NCBI GenBank assembly: GCA_030145385.1 | Contig: JAQYVU010000001.1 | Location: forward strand, 62,001-126,000 | Reading direction: 5' to 3' | Source of the DNA: Desulfococcaceae bacterium | GTDB taxonomy: Bacteria > Desulfobacterota > Desulfobacteria > Desulfobacterales > Desulfosalsimonadaceae | Length of the DNA: 64,000 bases | Part shown: piece by piece, positions 16,779 to 25,442 of the stretch | Layout: every line of letters begins with the position of its first letter | How positions within the stretch are numbered: position 1 is the first letter of the stretch | Notes under the pieces: generated by a model | What the model saw: only the letters and a program-made list of their open reading frames with translations | The model's database searches: none | What the model was told of the DNA's origin: nothing | Position numbers and translations under genes: made by a program

Positions 16779-18159
16779 AATTTATACGATAATTTGCTGG
16801 TTCATTTTTGGATCTTCTTTTTTAAATATTTTTACTTTACAAACGGTACCTCATAACAAACTTAAGAATAGTTTGTTTTGTGGGATTTCGATCGGTTTCG
16901 GCATAGGTATATCTTCACTCATATATTTCCTTTTTTCACTAATTTTAAGTGTAAATAGTACAATTTTCATTTTCTCCGAAGCGTTTATTGTTTTAGTGCT
17001 GATCGTTCTATTAATGCCCAAAAATATATGGTTCTGGAAAAAAAATTACTTTTCAGATAAGTTAAAAAATATTCAATCGATTGATATAATATTCACCGCC
17101 TGTATTATTTGCGCAATTATTATATTTATATTTGAGTTGTTTCAAAATCCATATGGTCGCTGGGATGCTTGGGAGATGTGGAATTTAAAAGCGAAATGGT
17201 TATCTAATGGGAATGGTTGGACGAATATATTTTCAAGTACAATCAGCCATCCTGATTATCCAATTTTGGTCCCCTTATCCGTTTCTCGTATCTGGACATT
17301 TAGAACAAATTTTCCAATATTTGACTCCGTGTTGGTTGCATTTGCGTTTTTTTCTTCCATCATATTGATTGAGTATGGCGCGTTGCGTATTTTAACGTCA
17401 TCGTACCAAGCGAAGTTAGCGGTCATTCTTCTAATCGCAACGCCCTTTTTTATCATTGATGCCGCGGGTCTTTGCGCGGATATACCCCTTTCCTTTTACT
17501 TTTTATCGTTTTTCATCACGTACGCGATCGCCAAAAAAATAAAAGCAAACAATCTGATCATTCTCTCCGGATTTTCTTTGGGGTTCGCTACATGGACGAA
17601 AAATGAAGGTTTATTGTTTTCATTTATCGTCCTTTTTAACCATTTCTTGATCATGGGATATAAACTTGGAATTCGTGTTTGGTTAAGAGAGTTTTGTCGA
17701 ATATGCATCGGATTTATACCTTTATTTGGAACAATGCTGCTAATGAAGCATTTGTATGCGCCGCCAAATGATTTAATTTCTAGTTTTAATATAAATGCAA
17801 TCATTGAAAATTGTTTTGAACTTGAACGTCATTTATTAATAATGAAATTTTTTGCATTTCAATTGTTAAATATCGGCGGTTGGTTTTTTCAAATTCCACT
17901 TATTTTGTTTTTATTTTCCATTATTGTTGGATTCGAATGTAATAGTAATAATAAACATATCTATTATATGTTTATTATTACTATTTTATTTATGTTATTT
18001 GGTTATTACATAGTATTTTTACTAACGCCTTATAATCTTTCTTGGCATTTGGAAAGATCCCTAAACAGACTCATTATTCAATTATGGCCATCTTTTGTGT
18101 TTGTATATTTTTATAGTATTAATCCAATTGGGTTTGGAAATATACGCGATGCTAAATAA
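16768..18159 (+). CDS. Polytopic membrane protein, probable GT-C/GT39-like glycosyltransferase
   Basis: A 463-residue protein with roughly eleven hydrophobic segments. A large loop after the third to fourth helix contains PYGRWDAWEMWNLKAKWL and then SHPDYPILVPLS, an arrangement seen in GT39-like enzymes, where the acidic residue (here in WDAW) is catalytic. Other marks are WTKNEGLLFS and LSWHLERSLNRLIIQLWPS, the latter typical of the C-terminal loop of such proteins. The likely reaction is transfer of a sugar from a polyprenyl phosphate on the periplasmic face. Its base composition is conspicuously AT-rich. It ends 266 bases before the convergent stop of the YfhO-type gene; nothing coding is seen in that gap. 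Confidence 0.65.
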   Translation: MIIEIYTIICWFIFGSSFLNIFTLQTVPHNKLKNSLFCGISIGFGIGISSLIYFLFSLILSVNSTIFIFSEAFIVLVLIVLLMPKNIWFWKKNYFSDKLKNIQSIDIIFTACIICAIIIFIFELFQNPYGRWDAWEMWNLKAKWLSNGNGWTNIFSSTISHPDYPILVPLSVSRIWTFRTNFPIFDSVLVAFAFFSSIILIEYGALRILTSSYQAKLAVILLIATPFFIIDAAGLCADIPLSFYFLSFFITYAIAKKIKANNLIILSGFSLGFATWTKNEGLLFSFIVLFNHFLIMGYKLGIRVWLREFCRICIGFIPLFGTMLLMKHLYAPPNDLISSFNINAIIENCFELERHLLIMKFFAFQLLNIGGWFFQIPLILFLFSIIVGFECNSNNKHIYYMFIITILFMLFGYYIVFLLTPYNLSWHLERSLNRLIIQLWPSFVFVYFYSINPIGFGNIRDAK

Positions 18160-18425
18160 TTCGGTATTACCGGGGTCTTTGCCATGGTGCATATTCCGGA
18201 CGATCTCGGCAGATATTGATATCAAATTATCCTCATAAGCGCTCACTTATGCAACTATCCAATAACATGGCTTAAGTCAGGATAAATTGCCAATCAATAG
18301 CATTAGATTTTGTTTTTTTAAGCGTCTACTGTTTTAGATTCTATGAAAACGAATACGAATCTTTATATAAATAGCAACCTAAATCTATGCAGGTTAATTG
18401 GTGAAAATTGGGGCGGGTTTGGTTA

Positions 18426-20774
18426 TCACTTTCTCCGTAGAAAGAATAACCCCGTAAGAATGCCCATGAATGTAAAAGTAGTGATAAATGCACCTACCTT
18501 TAAAGATACAGGGTCGAAGATAAATGAAATATGGTGTGTTCCGTAAGGCAGTTGAACTGCTTTAAAATTATAATTTGCCTTTAATACTTTTTCCGGTTTT
18601 CCATCAACCAATACACGCCATCCGGGATAATACGAATCATTAAAAAGCATAAACGCATTTTTTGTTGAAAAGGATTCCATTTCTACCCTGTTTGGAAAAT
18701 AGGATAATAATTTTACAGTTGCTTCATGATTTATTTTGGATGACTTATGTGCATCACCTGATGGTATTTTTGTGTTTCCTTCAATAATCACTGTTTTATG
18801 AGGATTAAAATCTCGATCCGACAACTTTTCCAGAATTTTATCCTCATTTTCCATAAACTCTGCATGTTCAAACATCATAGCTCTGCTTAATGGTTTTGTA
18901 TGGATCGTGATCGGGAGTTGTGGCGGTTTTATAACCACATGGTATCGCCCATTGCAAAGGTCCACCAGTCTATCAATATTTTTATTTCCAATTACTTCGG
19001 ATAATTTCGCATGTTGTTTCGTCACCACAGGGGAATATCCATCCACTAAGAATAACCTGTGAAGAAATGCCCTGTTAAATCCGATCTCCCGGAGTATCCA
19101 AGCATCGCGAGGGATTTTATTGGGTTGATCCTGCCGGCTTAAATAGATTCGAAACAACGGTTTTTCATTATAAATCTGACAAAGATCCAATGTGTCCATA
19201 TCATATAGGAGTTGTCCTGGTTCAAAGCCTGCATGACGAGCCAGTACAGAACCTACTTCAACTGCCTGTTCCTTAAGTTCATGCGGTGACGTTTCTTTTG
19301 AACCGGGAGCTTTACCCCCGACAGTTATTGTGCCGGATGTGAGAAAGAACATATCGCAAAATAATATTGCCACTAACATGTATTTCATCCATGCCAACCG
19401 TTTCCTCAGTTTCCATAGAAACAACAAAACAGTTCCGCATATAATGCCAAAAAAAAGGAAAAACATATGCAGACTTCTTTTTAATGTTTCAAATTGCAGC
19501 ATATCCCCAGGGGGATCGGGCAAAATTACATGATACAGAATAACTCCAAGAAGAAATACCAGTGAATAAAAACCAAAGGATTTAACTGTTGTTTTAGAGC
19601 CGGACAGGGATGCCATTCCTTCTGCGGCAAGAATGGCAACAAAAAAATGAAATACAAATAAAAAGCGCGCAATGAACTGGAAAAATGAAAAACCGGGAAT
19701 AACGTGAAAAAAAATATAAAAAATCGGGGTATTTATTCCCATTGAAATAACAAGAGCCAAAACCGCCCCGATACCGTAATATATCCGTTGGGTTCCCCGA
19801 CTCGCGACCATAGCCCATATGGATAGAAATATGGGCAGAACACCCATATATAAATTTTGTTGACAAATACCGATCCCCGTCTTCCAGTTAAAATATCCCT
19901 CAGCAGTTATGCCACCGAAATAATTGGGCAAAAAAAGAGTTATCATATTGATGAATTTAATACCCGATCCTGAGGAACTCAAAGATCTTGCCAAATCCCT
20001 GTTTGAAAGTTGTATAAGCTCCAGTGTAGGTAGAAGTTGAACCATTGACAGTAAAATGCCGATTGAAAAGAACAATAAACCGATTATTATAGCTTTATAA
20101 AACTCACCTTTACCGAACTTCCGAATGGAAATAGTTCTATATATCCAATGAACACCAAGTACAAAGCAAATATAAAAATATGTCTGGGGATGTCCTGCCA
20201 GAATACAGAAACATAAAAAAATAGCCCCAATTAAAGCGTATTTATAGTCTCTTTCTGCCAACGCTTTGTCTAAAAAAAGAAAAGTTGCCGGCAAAAAGGC
20301 AACAGAACAGATCATTGAATAATGCTGAAAATGCCCCAGAAGAAAACCTGAGAACATAAAAGATATGGCTCCCACAATTGATGCGCTAAAATTATATTTC
20401 AGGTGTCTGCACAATAAAAACATAAATGATCCAGACAAAAAAAAATGAAATGCTAAAAGACCATATATGACTTTTGGGGTAAAATTTGTAAATATGGATG
20501 CAATATAATTTATTGGATAGAATGTTTGGGCCTGAGGATCAGCAAAACTTGGGTATCCATTAAAGATGAATGGATTCCACAAAGGGAGTATTCCATTTTG
20601 GATGCATTTTGCATTATAGGCCAGCATAGGGTAAAAATAATCGGATGCGTCCCATAATATTGTGGTTGTGTCAGAAATCAGACCTCTCTGGAAAAAAATA
20701 ATTGTAATGAAAAAAAGGAGGGTTAGACTCAGTATTTCTTTTTTGTGGGGAAAAGTTCTTTTTAACGAAACCAT
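18426..20774 (-). CDS. YfhO-family large membrane protein
   Basis: A 782-residue protein with twelve or more membrane helices and a C-terminal extracytoplasmic beta domain. Typical YfhO wording: DASDYFYPMLAYNAKCIQNG, LPLWNPFIFNGYPSFADPQA, QTFYPINY, LAGHPQTYFYI, and near the end NDSYYPGWRVLVDGKPEKV, KANYNFKAVQLPYGTHHISF, then a last helix and RRK. YfhO proteins are GT-C-like; in Firmicutes they take part in glycosylation of lipoteichoic acid, while Gram-negative versions in polysaccharide loci lack an assigned role. It is 18 bases downstream of the ALG5-like glycosyltransferase at 20793-21545, which probably supplies a polyprenyl-phosphate sugar to it. Confidence 0.85.
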   Translation of the reverse strand: MVSLKRTFPHKKEILSLTLLFFITIIFFQRGLISDTTTILWDASDYFYPMLAYNAKCIQNGILPLWNPFIFNGYPSFADPQAQTFYPINYIASIFTNFTPKVIYGLLAFHFFLSGSFMFLLCRHLKYNFSASIVGAISFMFSGFLLGHFQHYSMICSVAFLPATFLFLDKALAERDYKYALIGAIFLCFCILAGHPQTYFYICFVLGVHWIYRTISIRKFGKGEFYKAIIIGLLFFSIGILLSMVQLLPTLELIQLSNRDLARSLSSSGSGIKFINMITLFLPNYFGGITAEGYFNWKTGIGICQQNLYMGVLPIFLSIWAMVASRGTQRIYYGIGAVLALVISMGINTPIFYIFFHVIPGFSFFQFIARFLFVFHFFVAILAAEGMASLSGSKTTVKSFGFYSLVFLLGVILYHVILPDPPGDMLQFETLKRSLHMFFLFFGIICGTVLLFLWKLRKRLAWMKYMLVAILFCDMFFLTSGTITVGGKAPGSKETSPHELKEQAVEVGSVLARHAGFEPGQLLYDMDTLDLCQIYNEKPLFRIYLSRQDQPNKIPRDAWILREIGFNRAFLHRLFLVDGYSPVVTKQHAKLSEVIGNKNIDRLVDLCNGRYHVVIKPPQLPITIHTKPLSRAMMFEHAEFMENEDKILEKLSDRDFNPHKTVIIEGNTKIPSGDAHKSSKINHEATVKLLSYFPNRVEMESFSTKNAFMLFNDSYYPGWRVLVDGKPEKVLKANYNFKAVQLPYGTHHISFIFDPVSLKVGAFITTFTFMGILTGLFFLRRK

Positions 20775-20792
20775 TTGAATCGGAATCTCTTT

Positions 20793-21545
20793 TTAAATAG
20801 AATTACATCTGTACCTTATATAAATCCTGACCATATCAAAAAACGCCGCCACAAATGTTTTCCAAGTCACTTTTGATCCTTGAATTTCAACCCATTCATC
20901 TAATGGATACTCATAAAGCCATGAGCAAATATCGGCATTTCGCTTTTTTCTGATTCGCATCAACAATTCAATGTCGAATAACCAGCGACTGCAAAACTTT
21001 CGATCAATATTGCCAATCAGAGACTTTGTCCGAAAGAGTTTTGCGCCACACTGCGTATCATAAACAGGAATATTCATCAGTACATTAAGTAGAGTCATAA
21101 ATACTCTGCTGATATAATGCCGAAATGGATTTCTAATGATTTTCCGGCCGCATAATTTTACCCGACTTCCTATGACAGATACAACATGGGGGTGTTGATG
21201 CATAATGGCCATAAAACCGTCCAATATTTCTAATGGAGTTGCCAGATCTGCATCCCAATACCCGATGGAATCATAAATACCTTCATTCAGTAGATGCTTA
21301 ATACCGAACCGAACAGCTTCAGCCTTTCCCCTGTTTTTTGATAATGATATACATTGCGCCACATTGTCATGATAGTCCCTGCAAAAGCCTTCCAAGATAT
21401 TACCCGTATTGTCACTACTTCCATCGTTGACAAATAATATTGTCAAATCATTTTCGCATTTTTCAAAATGCCTCTTTATTGCTGAAAGATTCAATCGTTC
21501 AGCTTCATTAAAACACGGGATTACCATGCCTACTTTTTGCTGCAT
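20793..21545 (-). CDS. GT2 glycosyltransferase, dolichyl/polyprenyl-phosphate glucosyltransferase (ALG5) type
   Basis: A 250-residue GT-A enzyme without membrane helices: GMVIPCFNEAERLN, ILFVNDGSSDNTGN, SKNRGKAEAVRFG, GYWDADLATPLE (metal-binding DAD) and YDTQCGAKLFR, followed by WLFDIELLMR. The wording CGAKLF plus FDIELL is characteristic of the ALG5/DPG branch, which makes polyprenyl-phosphate glucose for GT-C enzymes. It overlaps the upstream methyltransferase by 16 bases and precedes the YfhO-type gene by 18, forming a three-gene operon: methyltransferase, polyprenyl-phosphate sugar synthase, YfhO. Confidence 0.87.
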   Translation of the reverse strand: MQQKVGMVIPCFNEAERLNLSAIKRHFEKCENDLTILFVNDGSSDNTGNILEGFCRDYHDNVAQCISLSKNRGKAEAVRFGIKHLLNEGIYDSIGYWDADLATPLEILDGFMAIMHQHPHVVSVIGSRVKLCGRKIIRNPFRHYISRVFMTLLNVLMNIPVYDTQCGAKLFRTKSLIGNIDRKFCSRWLFDIELLMRIRKKRNADICSWLYEYPLDEWVEIQGSKVTWKTFVAAFFDMVRIYIRYRCNSI

Positions 21546-22282
21546 ACCATATAGCCCGACAACCCTGGGAAGATTCTCATTAAATGATAATCAAGTTTTA
21601 ATAAACCAACAATTAAACGAGTAACCAGTCTATGCCCATTCCAGGTGGAAACACCCTTTTGATGCTGTTTGGCATTGCTTTTGGAGTCACTCAAATAATA
21701 TCCAATTATTTTTTGAATCATTCGAATCAAAAACAAAAAGAAAAAGAACTGACCTTCTTTTTGTATTTTAAGACCGGTTTTTTTCGCCAACTCTTTGCAC
21801 TGGTGTTTTGAGTATCTTCTATAATGCCCAAGAAAAATATCATGTGGGCCATATAAAAATTTATGAAAAGGAACTGTAATAACAAGACGAGTATTAATAT
21901 CCATAAACATGTCTTGAATCATTGTGAGAAAACTTTCATCATTTTTTATATGTTCTATCAAATCAAGCATCAGTATGACGTGGAAATTTTGTTCCGGCAA
22001 TTCTCCCCATGAATTTGTCACGCATATTCCATCGTTTCTCATTTTAGTTACCTGAGAATCCATGAGTGCTGTATCAACTCCAAAGTATTCAATACCGGGA
22101 TATGCCACCAAAAGTTTAGAGGCAATATATCCATCACCACATCCAATATCGAGGACAGAAAATCTACGGTTTTTTCGCTTAATAATTTTTTCAATGAGTT
22201 GATTAACAAATAAAAATCTGGCAATCTCCCAAGGATGACGATTTTTATTCGTGTGCTGTATCAATAATTCACAAACATCCAT
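21530..22282 (-). CDS. Class I SAM-dependent methyltransferase
   Basis: 250 residues with VLDIGCGDGYIASKLL (motif I, about 43-58), EYFGVDTALMDSQV, and VILMLDLIEHIKNDESFLTM (the acidic/LEH region). VTVPFHKFLYGPHDIFLGHY and RRYSKHQCKELAKKTGLKI relate it to the same subfamily as the intact methyltransferase at 8610-9458. First gene of the operon with the ALG5-like and YfhO-type genes. ATG at 22282; upstream lies about 460 bases with no gene, the likely promoter region. Confidence 0.85.
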   Translation of the reverse strand: MDVCELLIQHTNKNRHPWEIARFLFVNQLIEKIIKRKNRRFSVLDIGCGDGYIASKLLVAYPGIEYFGVDTALMDSQVTKMRNDGICVTNSWGELPEQNFHVILMLDLIEHIKNDESFLTMIQDMFMDINTRLVITVPFHKFLYGPHDIFLGHYRRYSKHQCKELAKKTGLKIQKEGQFFFFLFLIRMIQKIIGYYLSDSKSNAKQHQKGVSTWNGHRLVTRLIVGLLKLDYHLMRIFPGLSGYMVCSKK

Positions 22283-22742
22283 TTTTTACCACTTTGCATG
22301 TAAATGGGGTCACCCAATAAAAGGACGGGGCAAGTAGAAAAAAACCTCTCCCTTCAAAAAAATACTATTTTTTTGCCTGATTTAATAATTTATAATCCGG
22401 CAAAGTTTTGTTTTTATATCCGCCGGCACCCGTTATTTCTTTTTTTGGGTTACGATCAACTCTGTGCTGTTCCGCACCGGTCACCAATATGAATCAAGGC
22501 TTTTGTGTATTGATAAAAAACAACTACTGGAGACACTGCCCCTGATCTTAATAATTTAAATGGGGGCACATTGATTATTGGCTATAAAACTAAATGATTA
22601 TTTCTCCATCACACACTTGTTTGCGAAATGAAACTTATATCAAATATCTTTTCTAAAAAAAAGGACTAATTTGAATAACGATATAATTCATGAATGTTGA
22701 GTTCGTATAAGCCTGATGTGGTATTTAGTTAGGTAAATAGCC
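22283..22742. other. Gene-free stretch
   Basis: No convincing frame, terminator or repeat is seen. It must contain the promoter of the minus-strand methyltransferase operon starting at 22282. The decayed transposase begins at its right end. Confidence 0.4.
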
Positions 22743-22935
22743 ATGGTAAAAATGGCACGAGCACCGGGGATTCCGCATTATGTGACACAGGGGGGAAGCA
22801 AGCGTCAGCAGACATTTTTTAATGATGAAGGTTGCCATGCTTATCTGGAATTAATGTCTGAATGGTGTCGGAAATATTATGTGGTGATTTGAACGTATTG
22901 TCGCCTAATCACATTCCCCTTTTCGCCGTATTGAA
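22743..22935 (+). pseudogene. REP-associated (Y1/IS200-like) transposase, N-terminal remnant
   Basis: From ATG 22743 the frame reads MARAPGIPHYVTQGGSKRQQ, TFFNDEGCHAYLELMSEWCR and KYYVVI before a TGA at 22890-22892. This is the start of a RAYT protein (usual wording: R.ARIV.PG.PHHVTQRGN.RQ..FF). Past the stop, TYC and a shifted PNHIPLF recall the family's TYCLMPNHVHL, whose HxH motif binds metal; here it is broken by a deletion. The catalytic tyrosine region is gone. A dead fragment. Confidence 0.85.
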
Positions 22936-22954
22936 AACAAAAGAAGGTTAAATC

Positions 22955-23259
22955 TTGCCGTTGGTGAGAGATCATTCCGGAACTTATTTGAAAATTGTTG
23001 ATGGTGGTAATAAAATTGATCGTGGCTATTATTATGAACCGACCCTGAGTATCTATGCATTTCAGGATCATGCGGTGGTTCACCAAAAATCTTTGGTCCG
23101 GTTGTTTCAGTCGTCCGGTTTAAGAATACAGATCAGGTGATTGAATGTGCGAATGATTCAAAATAAGGTCTGGCCTCATCTATTTGGGCAAAGGATATTT
23201 AAAAAAGCGCACATGGGATCCTCTATGCTGCAGAGGGTTTGATTGAGCGTGGACTTTAA
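22955..23259 (+). pseudogene. Aldehyde dehydrogenase, decayed C-terminal fragment
   Basis: The first frame reads GGNKIDRGYYYEPTLSIYAF then HAVVHQ. After a frameshift near 23088 it continues KIFGPVVSVVRFKNTDQVIE and CANDSK, then TAA, then GLASSIWAKDI, TAA and KSAHGILY. This is the familiar NAD-dependent aldehyde dehydrogenase stretch GYF.EPT ... EEIFGPV.SV.RF ... IE.AND..YGLA..VWTKD. At least one frameshift and two stops are present, and both the catalytic Cys/Glu domain and the C-terminus are absent. It abuts the transposase remnant, so an older gene may have been eroded after transposition. Confidence 0.82.
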
Positions 23260-23285
23260 TTTATATATCAGCCATCCCCCTCATT

Positions 23286-24065
23286 TTATGAGAAATGCCT
23301 TAACTCCGGAGAAACAAATGAGAGTGCTTCATTAATTTGTTTCTGGCTGGGTTGGATTGACAGAAATTCAATTAAATTCTGTATGCTATTTTCCGGGTCT
23401 TTAATCAATTGATCAAAATTGATATATAAATGCGGCTGGTCTGCAACGATCGAATCTATGTGGGCATAAAAAGAGGAGATAATACTTCCCATTTCATCTT
23501 CAGTGATACCAATGCTTTTGATGTTATGTAACACCTGGAACAATAACGTTGAAAAATGTTTCTTTTTTAAAGAGTATATTGCTGAAAGAATACGCTGGGA
23601 AGAAAAACGCCGGTTAACTTTGGTATGTCTGGAACGAGTATGGCTCTCAATATCTCTGTATACCACTATATAAAAGGGGTTGATGAGAAATTGTCTGAAA
23701 ACGGGGGCCAGCAGACTTAATCGCGGTTCTTTGGTTCCCCAGTGAACGTTTTGCTTTTGTCGATTGTTAATAAGCGTTTTAAAATTGGTTTTATATTTAT
23801 TTCCGATTTTTAACAAACAGTCCATATCCCATTCACGACGATTCTTTGATTGAATGCTGTACAAACTCCATATTTTTCCGGTTGTAGAAAAAAAATCTTC
23901 GTCCTCATAAAAACCTTTAGAGTTCATTTGTTGCGCTTCTTTTAAGTTTTCACCCATGTTTATACCCAGTCGGTGAAGTATGCCGGCGACACACGACGAA
24001 CCACTGCTGAGGTAACACATTACAATCACTTCTTTTAGAGAACTATTTGTTTTTATATCTTTCAA
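23286..24065 (-). CDS. Sulfotransferase-like protein
   Basis: A 259-residue protein with the sulfotransferase-family plan: a phosphosulfate-binding loop near the N-terminus (CYLSSGSSCVAGILHRLG, standing for PRSGTS.v...L...G), GFYEDEDF, WGTKEPRL (where the family has KDPR) and FYIVVYRDIESHTRSR (the 3'-phosphate motif, normally YR.P..v..S). These enzymes use PAPS to sulfate carbohydrate hydroxyls. TTG 24065 is the only start giving full length and has a weak ribosome-binding site. It lies 78 bases downstream of a rhamnosyltransferase-like gene. Together with the sulfoquinovose-synthase homologue at 26501 it suggests a sulfur-rich glycan. Activity on sugars is inference. Confidence 0.72.
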   Translation of the reverse strand: MKDIKTNSSLKEVIVMCYLSSGSSCVAGILHRLGINMGENLKEAQQMNSKGFYEDEDFFSTTGKIWSLYSIQSKNRREWDMDCLLKIGNKYKTNFKTLINNRQKQNVHWGTKEPRLSLLAPVFRQFLINPFYIVVYRDIESHTRSRHTKVNRRFSSQRILSAIYSLKKKHFSTLLFQVLHNIKSIGITEDEMGSIISSFYAHIDSIVADQPHLYINFDQLIKDPENSIQNLIEFLSIQPSQKQINEALSFVSPELRHFS

Positions 24066-24143
24066 TTTATGCCTGTCTGTTTTTTGATTTTTTGGAGAGT
24101 CTTTATTTCAGGAAATACTTACACCTGATCTGAACGTTTTAAA

Positions 24144-25160
24144 TCATGGCAGTTTAAAAATTATTTTTTTTAAAATTGAGAACCTGGAGATACATCGGGT
24201 TTTAATGATCCGTTTTTTTTCTGATGCATAGTCTGCCAAACCAAACAGAGCCAAAATCATACATCCTACTGAGAATAAGCCAAATGGAATGAACAGGACT
24301 GCTTTTTTGATCGGTTTAATCTGGAATTCGAAAATTTTAAACATTCCACCAGATAACAGCACTGGATAGAAAAACATAAATTCAGCAAAATCCAGGTTTT
24401 TGTAGAATGCGAATACCCGGTTCATGATCGCTTTTGCCGAAATCGACAGACTTTTTGCCCGGATTTTTACATTCGTGTTATGAAGATGAAAAACAATCGA
24501 ATCCCTGGTAACACATATTTTCTTACCCAGATTGTGAATTCTCAGAGAAAGATCCGTGTCTTCAGCATACATCCAGAAATTTTCGTCAAACAGATACTGC
24601 AAATCCCTTAATATGGAGCGACGGATTACAAAGGCGCAGCCGGAAAGTAGGCGGGTCGAGACAACTTCTTCAAATATTGTATGATAACGCCCATAACCTA
24701 AAATTGAAAGATCGCAGTATTCCAGGTATTCGAATTGCCCGACTCTGTCAAGCGTATCCTTTGGTGTCGCAAAAATAATATTTGAGTTGCATGCAGCCGT
24801 ATTTTTATCGGTTAGCATTACATGCATCAGGCTATATAGCCATTTCTGATGGCAGACTGTATCCTGGTTCAGAAAAGCAATAAAATCATGTTGAGCATGT
24901 TTTACTCCATGATTGTTACCCGCAGCAAAACCTGTATTTTTTTCTAAAGCTATCAATTTTACGGAAGGAAAGTGTTTCTGAACAATCGAACGGGTATTAT
25001 CGGTTGATGCGTTGTCAACTACAATGATTTCCATTAATTCTTCAGGGTATGACTGGTCCAGTAAAGAGAATAAAAGTGCTTCAATATAGCAGCTGCCATT
25101 AAAGGTTAAAATTACAATGCTGACAGGGGGGTAGCTATTTATAAATATATTTTTTTTCAT
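24144..25160 (-). CDS. GT2 glycosyltransferase, rhamnosyltransferase-like
   Basis: 338 residues. The GT-A domain shows VSIVILTFNGSCYIEALLFS, IIVVDNASTDNTRSIV, LEKNTGFAAGNNHGVKHAQ and FIAFLNQDTVCHQKWL (DXD replaced by the NQDT typical of rhamnosyltransferase-like GT2), then LLSGCAFVIRRSIL and FWMYAEDTDLSLRIHNLGKK, the ED catalytic-base segment. A C-terminal hydrophobic stretch (about 275-310) may anchor it. The likely role is adding a deoxyhexose to the lipid-linked repeat unit in the cytoplasm. Start ATG 25160. The 280-base gap upstream holds no convincing gene. Confidence 0.87.
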   Translation of the reverse strand: MKKNIFINSYPPVSIVILTFNGSCYIEALLFSLLDQSYPEELMEIIVVDNASTDNTRSIVQKHFPSVKLIALEKNTGFAAGNNHGVKHAQHDFIAFLNQDTVCHQKWLYSLMHVMLTDKNTAACNSNIIFATPKDTLDRVGQFEYLEYCDLSILGYGRYHTIFEEVVSTRLLSGCAFVIRRSILRDLQYLFDENFWMYAEDTDLSLRIHNLGKKICVTRDSIVFHLHNTNVKIRAKSLSISAKAIMNRVFAFYKNLDFAEFMFFYPVLLSGGMFKIFEFQIKPIKKAVLFIPFGLFSVGCMILALFGLADYASEKKRIIKTRCISRFSILKKIIFKLP

Positions 25161-25442
25161 ATTAAAGTATTTATCTTAGGGATTGAGAAAAAATGAACGT
25201 TACATCACGTTTTTTTGTGGGAAAGAATATTCGTGCCTCAATATTTTTGTTCATTCCTCATTCCTTGCAAAAAGAAAAAACGATAGGTTTTGTAACATTT
25301 CATCATGATATGATAACAGCTATGATAAATTCGACGGGTAAGAAACCCGGCCTTGAGTTATTAATAACCCGTTGATCAGGTACCGGTACTTATCGGGTAA
25401 ACAGCCGCTACAGTTTTTATTATCAAGTCGTGAAGCAAGCCA

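Noticed and set aside
22955-23140. Small intact gene of 61 codons
   Set aside because: The sequence continues in another frame as an aldehyde dehydrogenase segment with stops, so it is a fragment and not a gene.
25193-25375. 60-codon plus-strand frame between two glycosyltransferase genes
   Set aside because: No ribosome-binding site, no recognisable domain, isolated in a minus-strand operon; probably chance.
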